Assembly (NCBI GenBank): GCA_030428695.1
Contig: JAUIEM010000160.1
Span: 1 to 20,304 of the forward strand
DNA: 20,304 nucleotides
DNA from: a bacterium
GTDB taxonomy: Bacteria; Planctomycetota; J058; JAJDCP01
Direction: 5' to 3'
Below the pieces are notes generated by a model. The model was not told where the DNA came from and made no database searches. It worked only from the letters and a program-made list of their open reading frames with translations. This document shows positions 16,686 to 20,304 of this stretch, piece after piece (the first letter of the stretch is position 1; each line of letters opens with the position of its first letter). A program made the position numbers and the translations under genes.

Positions 16686-18050
16686 TCAGGAGTAGGCTCC
16701 GAAGCCGAAGAACCAGTGTCTCTTCGCGAAGCGGTAGAGCCAGTTCTCCTCGGGGATCTCGTGGCCCGGATTGTGCTGGCTCGGGCGCGAGCGCATCGAG
16801 GCCAGCTCCAGCATAGCAGTCTTGCGCAGGGTCGTGTCCTCGGCCCCGTGACGGCTGACAACCTCGCGCAGGAGGTCGGGCCGCTCGAGCACGATGCAGC
16901 CGCGCGTCGCCTGCGCCGCGGTCGAGCGGAAGTCCTTGAGCAGGGGCGAGTCGACCATCGTCTTGAAGATGTCCCCGTCGTTGTCGCGGATCGTCTCGTT
17001 CGCGAACTGCACGATCGGGCAGGGCTCGACGTGGCCGAACGGACCGATGTGGTGGCTGACGCCGGTCGCCGCCGGGCACAGGGCGCGCCCTTCGTCATCC
17101 CAGTACGCGTCGACCAGGGCGATCGGTTTCGTGTTGCGTACCTTCATCGCGAAGCGCCGCAGGTCGAGCACCTGCTCGGGGCGCAGGGCGAGGGAGGGCG
17201 TCGCGACCGGGCCGACCGGGCGGTAGGTGTGGAACCAGGTGTAGGCGACGCCGAGGTCGATCAGGCGGTCGATCCACTCATCGCGGACCAGGTCCTCGTA
17301 GTTGCTCTGGCAGATGCGCGAGGCGACCCCGGTGATCAGCCGGTGTTTGACGCAGTTCTCAATGCCGCGCAGGGTCTTGTCGAGCACCCCCGTGCGCCCG
17401 CGTCGCTCGTCGCTGACCGTCGCGCTGCCCTCGACGCTGATCAGCGGCGTCGCGTTGCCGGCCCGGCGCAGGGCGCGGGCGACCTTGTCGGTGATCATCT
17501 GACCGTTGGTGAAGATCTGGAAGTAGCAGTCCGGGTGTTTCCGCAAGAGCTTGATCAGATCGGGATGCAGGAAGGGCTCGCCGCCGAGGATGCCGAAGAA
17601 GCTGTTGCCGTGGGCCTTGGCGTTCGTGACCAGGCGGTCGAGCTCGTCGAACTCGATCACGTGCCGGCTCTTGTCGACGTCGACCCAGCAGCCCTGGCAG
17701 CGCAGGTTGCAGGCGTTGGTGACGGAGATGAACAGGAAGGGCGGGAAGACCTTGCCCTGCTTGAGCCGCTTCTTGAAGCGCTGCACCGACAGCATGCCCT
17801 TGAAGCCGAAGTTGTAGGCGAACTTGATCAGCAGGCGCAGGTCGGAGAGCCGGAGCATCCGCCAGGCAAGCGAGAGCGTGGCCTTGACGAACTGGAACGA
17901 ACCAAATGCTCGTTTTCGCTGGCCCTCGTCGCCGATGGCGGCGCCGCTCGTCGCCCGAATACTGCCCGTATGCGAGCTCCTCGCTCCTTGCCCTCGACGA
18001 CGATGCCTCACCGAAACCTGAGCACTTGTTTCGTTCCAGTTCTTTAACAT
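16686..18050 (-). CDS. radical SAM/SPASM enzyme
   Basis: 454 residues from ATG 18050. The radical SAM cluster motif is CNLRCQGC (C114, C118, C121), followed by GGEPF (156-160), the SAM-binding loop. Further Cys near the C-terminus (CPAATG C325, VEPCPIVQF C344, TRGC C385) suggest a SPASM-like auxiliary cluster. It reductively cleaves SAM to start radical chemistry; in this operon the substrate is presumably the isoprenoid product or its carrier. The start overlaps the previous stop (TGATG). Residues about 5-50 are Arg/Ser-rich, unlike the rest, and are encoded by the 154-base inverted-repeat element, so the ancestral N-terminus probably began near FVKATLSLAWRML. M65 (17858) is an alternative start but has no ribosome site. 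The adjacent 4Fe-4S protein is the likely electron donor. Confidence 0.92.
   Translation of the reverse strand: MLKNWNETSAQVSVRHRRRGQGARSSHTGSIRATSGAAIGDEGQRKRAFGSFQFVKATLSLAWRMLRLSDLRLLIKFAYNFGFKGMLSVQRFKKRLKQGKVFPPFLFISVTNACNLRCQGCWVDVDKSRHVIEFDELDRLVTNAKAHGNSFFGILGGEPFLHPDLIKLLRKHPDCYFQIFTNGQMITDKVARALRRAGNATPLISVEGSATVSDERRGRTGVLDKTLRGIENCVKHRLITGVASRICQSNYEDLVRDEWIDRLIDLGVAYTWFHTYRPVGPVATPSLALRPEQVLDLRRFAMKVRNTKPIALVDAYWDDEGRALCPAATGVSHHIGPFGHVEPCPIVQFANETIRDNDGDIFKTMVDSPLLKDFRSTAAQATRGCIVLERPDLLREVVSRHGAEDTTLRKTAMLELASMRSRPSQHNPGHEIPEENWLYRFAKRHWFFGFGAYS
17889..18042. repeat. 154-base element with 23-base imperfect inverted repeats
   Basis: The arms 17889-17911 and 18020-18042 are inverted copies matching at 21 of 23 positions; the outermost bases of each arm read GAACTGGAACGAA inward. 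They enclose 108 bases with smaller internal inverted repeats (for example ATAC-n5-GTAT and GCGAG-n3-CTCGC). The arms are only about half G+C, well below the surroundings. On the coding (minus) strand one of the two mismatches becomes a G-U pair, so the RNA could form a stem with 22 of 23 positions paired, starting 5 bases after the radical SAM start codon. There is no transposase gene and no clear target-site duplication. It could be a MITE-like insertion or a structured RNA control or processing site. Confidence 0.7.
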
Positions 18051-18871
18051 CAAATCCCCCAGTCGTCGGCGCTCGGCGGCGGACGCGTGTCGCGCACGGT
18101 CTGCGACGCCGCGCGCCGCCGCGCGAGCTTGGCCCGGGCGCGCTCGGCCCGGGCCTCGATGTCTTCGGCCGAGGGCAGGGTCATCAGCACCTCGTCCGGG
18201 ATGTCGAGCTGTTTCTTGAGCTTCTTCAGGCAGCGCTTGCGCTCGAGCAGGGCCTTGCTGGCGTCGCGCTCGGTGCTGAAGCGCTTGCGCGCGGACTTCT
18301 GCCGGTCGCGCAGGGCGCCGTAGAGGTCGCCGCCGAGCAGGGCGGAGATGTCGACCTTCATCGCCTCGCGCTCGAGGTCTTCCTGCTTGATCTCCGCGCC
18401 GTTGATCGGCCCCTTCTTGTACTTCGGGAACAGGATCGCGACCTCGGGGCAGACCCGCGAGCAGGCCGGGCAGTCGGTCTTGCAGTTGTCCTGGTTCTGG
18501 ACCTGGATCTGGCCCGCCCCGTCGACCCCGTACACGTCGAACAGGCAGAACGACAGGCACTGCATGCAGTCGGTGCAGCGGTCGAAGTCGATGACGGGGA
18601 ACCACGGCTTCCAGGCCTTCGGCTCGGGCCGGTCGGCGCCCGCGCGCAGCGCGTCGACCCGGGCCAGCGCGGCGTCGGGCTCGAGGCCGTCGAGCTGCTC
18701 GCCCGCGACGCTCAGCCCGGTCGCGCTGGCAGCACCCTCCGCGGACGTGCCGACCGCAGCCTCGTAGCCCTGCTCGAGCAGGGCGGCGAGCACGTCGGCG
18801 CGCGCCGCGCCGGGCGCGAACGCGACCTGGACGCCCATCGCCTCGGTACGCATCGGCGGTGCTGGCTTCAT
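18050..18871 (-). CDS. two-cluster 4Fe-4S ferredoxin-like protein
   Basis: 273 residues from ATG 18871, with AGGAGG 4 bases upstream. The N-terminal 85 residues form a small alpha/beta region (VQVAFAPGAARADVLAALLEQG) of unknown role. The core holds two 4Fe-4S motifs, CTDCMQCLSFC (C99, C102, C105, C109) and CKTDCPACSRVCP (C130, C134, C137, C141), after the phrase WFPVIDFDRC. The C-terminal 120 residues are highly charged and helical (KALLERKRCLKKLKKQLDIP, then an Arg/Ala-rich stretch), possibly a coiled coil or docking arm. A dicluster carrier like this could feed electrons to the radical SAM enzyme encoded next. Its start overlaps the preceding gene (ATGA) and its stop overlaps the radical SAM start (TGATG), so stoichiometric coupled translation is likely. 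Confidence 0.9.
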   Translation of the reverse strand: MKPAPPMRTEAMGVQVAFAPGAARADVLAALLEQGYEAAVGTSAEGAASATGLSVAGEQLDGLEPDAALARVDALRAGADRPEPKAWKPWFPVIDFDRCTDCMQCLSFCLFDVYGVDGAGQIQVQNQDNCKTDCPACSRVCPEVAILFPKYKKGPINGAEIKQEDLEREAMKVDISALLGGDLYGALRDRQKSARKRFSTERDASKALLERKRCLKKLKKQLDIPDEVLMTLPSAEDIEARAERARAKLARRRAASQTVRDTRPPPSADDWGI

Positions 18872-19278
18872 GACGCCTCCTGTTCTCGTGCGGGCACTGC
18901 TTCTGGAGCTGCTTCGGGAGCTGCTTCGGGAGCTGGCTGGGCTGACTGGGGAGCTAGGAGCGCCTGGGCGACGGTCGCCGCGTCGTCCTCGCGCATGTTG
19001 TGGACCGTGACGCCCGCGTCGGGCAGCGGGCTCCCGGCGGCGCTGAACAGCCAGCGCACGGCGCGGGGGAAGCACGCCGCGATGCGCAGCCGGCGACCGT
19101 CGCTCGCGTCGGCCAGCTCGCCGAGGCGCGGGTCGCGGCGCGCGGCCAGCTCGCACAGGTCGGGCACGGCCTCGAACGGCTGGCCGCTGTCGACCAGGCG
19201 CTGCAGGACCTCGGCCTTGACCCCGCGCTGGATCACGCGGGCGAAGGCACAGTGGCAGTAGAGGATGCGGTCGCTCAT
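18868..19278 (-). CDS. small cysteine protein of unknown function in isoprenoid cluster
   Basis: 136 residues from ATG 19278. I do not recognise a named family. The N-terminus MSDRILYCHCAFARVI has C8 and C10 at the end of a beta strand, then a helix, C42, and a second strand-turn RIAACFPRAVRWLF (C69). The layout suggests a small alpha/beta fold, with a faint likeness to the Cys-bearing subunits of heterodisulfide reductase/hydrogenase complexes (MvhD-like), and the cysteines may bind an Fe-S cluster or metal. The last 30 residues are an APEA-repeat linker from a short tandem DNA repeat. The start has no ribosome site (a C-run precedes it), so it probably depends on translation of the GTPase gene ending 13 bases upstream. 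Its stop overlaps the 4Fe-4S gene start (ATGA). Confidence 0.8.
   Translation of the reverse strand: MSDRILYCHCAFARVIQRGVKAEVLQRLVDSGQPFEAVPDLCELAARRDPRLGELADASDGRRLRIAACFPRAVRWLFSAAGSPLPDAGVTVHNMREDDAATVAQALLAPQSAQPAPEAAPEAAPEAVPAREQEAS
18905..18935. repeat. 12-base tandem repeat, about 2.5 copies
   Basis: GGAGCTGCTTCG occurs twice in tandem (18905-18916, 18917-18928), followed by a partial third copy. It encodes the APEA linker at the C-terminus of the small cysteine protein. Twelve bases keep the frame, so slippage would change only the linker length. Confidence 0.8.
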
Positions 19279-19291
19279 CGGTTGGGGGGGT

Positions 19292-20304
19292 CTAGCTGCA
19301 GCTCGACAGGCGGTGCGTGGGGACGGGGCGGCCGGGGCGGAAGTGCTCGGCGTGGGCGACGGTGAGCGCGAGGCCCGGTGTCTGGCGAGCGACGGCAACG
19401 AGCGCCTCCTCGGCCAGCGCGCGCGACGCCTCGGGGTCGCCCTCGGCGCGCAGGTTGACCAGCAGCTCGCCCGCGCCGACCGGCCCCTTGAGCTCGTGCG
19501 ACAGCGTCGAGCGCTCGTCGTCGCGCGTCAGGTTGATCACGCCGAGGTCGCCGCCGAAGTCGGAGGGCGTCAGCGTCATCTTCAGGTGCGCGACCTCGTG
19601 GCCCGCGGCGCCGAGCCGGTCGGCCAGCGCACGCGCCAGCTCGCGCAGCAGCGCGTTGCCGTCGATGGGCGCCTGCGCGGACAGCGTCACGCAGGCGTTG
19701 AGCCAGCCGAGCAGCGCCTCGCCCTCGGCGTAGGTATCGTAGTCCACCTCGGGCGTGAACGGGCGGGCGTCCGCGGCGCCGTCGTCGAGCAGCGCGAACC
19801 ACGCGTCGAGGCCCGCGCCCTCGCGAGCCGACACGCGGACCCGGGTCGCGCGGGGGTAGCGCTCGGCCAGCGCGGCCTCGAGGCGGTCGAGCAGCGCGGC
19901 GTCGGTGACGTCGGTCTTGTTGAGCACGAGGATGTCGGCCTCCTCGAGCTGCTTCTCGTAGACGTAGCGCACCTTCGGGCTGAACGCCTTGCCCTCGACC
20001 AGCCCGAGCACGCGCGCGCAGCGGGTCGGGTCGACGACGACCGACAGCGGCGCGACGCGATACTGGTCGCCGTAGATCCGCCGCAGCGGCAGCGCGACGG
20101 TGGCGACCAGGTCGGTGCAGCTGCCGACGGGCTCGGCGACGAGCACGTCGGGGCGCAGCTCGGGGTCGACGGTCAGGCGCTCGGCCGCCTCGACCAGGCT
20201 GGTGAAGCGGCAGCAGAAGCAGCCGCCGGTGATCTCCTCGACCGGGTAGCCGTGATGGGCCAGCATCCGCGTGTCGACCAGCCCGACGCTCTGGTCGTTG
20301 GTCA
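19292..20304 (-). CDS. CobW/COG0523-type G3E GTPase, 5' end outside window
   Basis: 336 residues are visible, entering the window at TNDQSVGLVDTRML; the N-terminal P-loop lies beyond the edge. GGCFCC is the CxCC metal-binding motif of COG0523 proteins. VLVAEPVGSCTDL replaces the usual Glu-(x)-x-Gly switch II region, VLNKTDV is the guanine-specificity NKxD motif, and RVSAREGAGLDAW is the G5 region. The C-terminal half (VAHLKMTLTPSDFGGDLGVINLT, then a repeat of alpha/beta character) differs from the standard CobW_C domain and ends at HRLSSCS with a terminal Cys. G3E GTPases insert or deliver metals (Zn, Co, Ni) or guard cofactors of target enzymes. As first visible gene of the operon, it may load metal into one of the downstream Cys-rich proteins. 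TAG 19292 is 13 bases before the next start. Confidence 0.9.
   Translation of the reverse strand, partial: TNDQSVGLVDTRMLAHHGYPVEEITGGCFCCRFTSLVEAAERLTVDPELRPDVLVAEPVGSCTDLVATVALPLRRIYGDQYRVAPLSVVVDPTRCARVLGLVEGKAFSPKVRYVYEKQLEEADILVLNKTDVTDAALLDRLEAALAERYPRATRVRVSAREGAGLDAWFALLDDGAADARPFTPEVDYDTYAEGEALLGWLNACVTLSAQAPIDGNALLRELARALADRLGAAGHEVAHLKMTLTPSDFGGDLGVINLTRDDERSTLSHELKGPVGAGELLVNLRAEGDPEASRALAEEALVAVARQTPGLALTVAHAEHFRPGRPVPTHRLSSCS

Noticed and set aside
17858..18050. Radical SAM gene starting at M65, leaving the inverted-repeat element in a gap between genes
   Set aside because: ATG 17858 has no ribosome site, whereas ATG 18050 overlaps the upstream stop in the TGATG arrangement used elsewhere here. 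Kept only as an alternative.

Overview
The window is uniformly GC-rich (about two thirds G+C by eye) and gene-dense, with strong Shine-Dalgarno motifs, many GTG starts and genes that overlap by a few bases. A DUF481-type beta-barrel protein, a lipoprotein, a pilin-like pair and a eukaryote-like Ser/Thr kinase point to a high-GC bacterium with an outer membrane. The style fits Planctomycetota or a related phylum, but no rRNA or other marker allows a firm assignment. An in-frame TGA followed by a bacterial SECIS-like hairpin implies that the organism uses selenocysteine.

Layout, left part (1-7.0 kb): a DUF481 gene (minus) whose far end seems broken at about position 93; a DJ-1/PfpI protein; a SnoaL-like protein (minus); then a plus-strand run of Ser/Thr kinase, selenocysteine peroxiredoxin-like protein and voltage-gated potassium channel. 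A probable remnant of an ECF sigma factor follows on the minus strand. Next come a promoter with a ferredoxin and an IscU/NifU-like scaffold, then a secreted von Willebrand A protein and exonuclease III on the minus strand.

Middle part (7.0-12.6 kb): a plus-strand operon of a two-pass membrane protein, a PilV/GspI-like pseudopilin and a NUDIX hydrolase; uvrA on the opposite strand, overlapping the NUDIX gene tail to tail; then a small lipoprotein.

Right part (12.6-20.3 kb): one minus-strand polycistron. In transcription order it holds a CobW-type GTPase (its 5' end is outside the window), a small cysteine protein, a two-cluster 4Fe-4S protein, a radical SAM/SPASM enzyme, a DUF116-polyprenyl synthase fusion, an alpha/alpha-barrel prenyltransferase-like protein, a class II terpene (squalene-hopene type) cyclase and a possible 23-residue peptide. 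Junctions are ATGA or TGATG overlaps, 13-base gaps or 65-71 base overlaps, so the genes are almost certainly co-expressed. Together they look like an uncharacterised pathway that makes an isoprenoid chain, cyclises it and modifies it by radical chemistry, with a metal chaperone and an electron carrier encoded alongside. I do not recognise the set as a named pathway. A 154-base element bounded by a 23-base inverted repeat (21 of 23 matching) sits directly after the start codon of the radical SAM gene.
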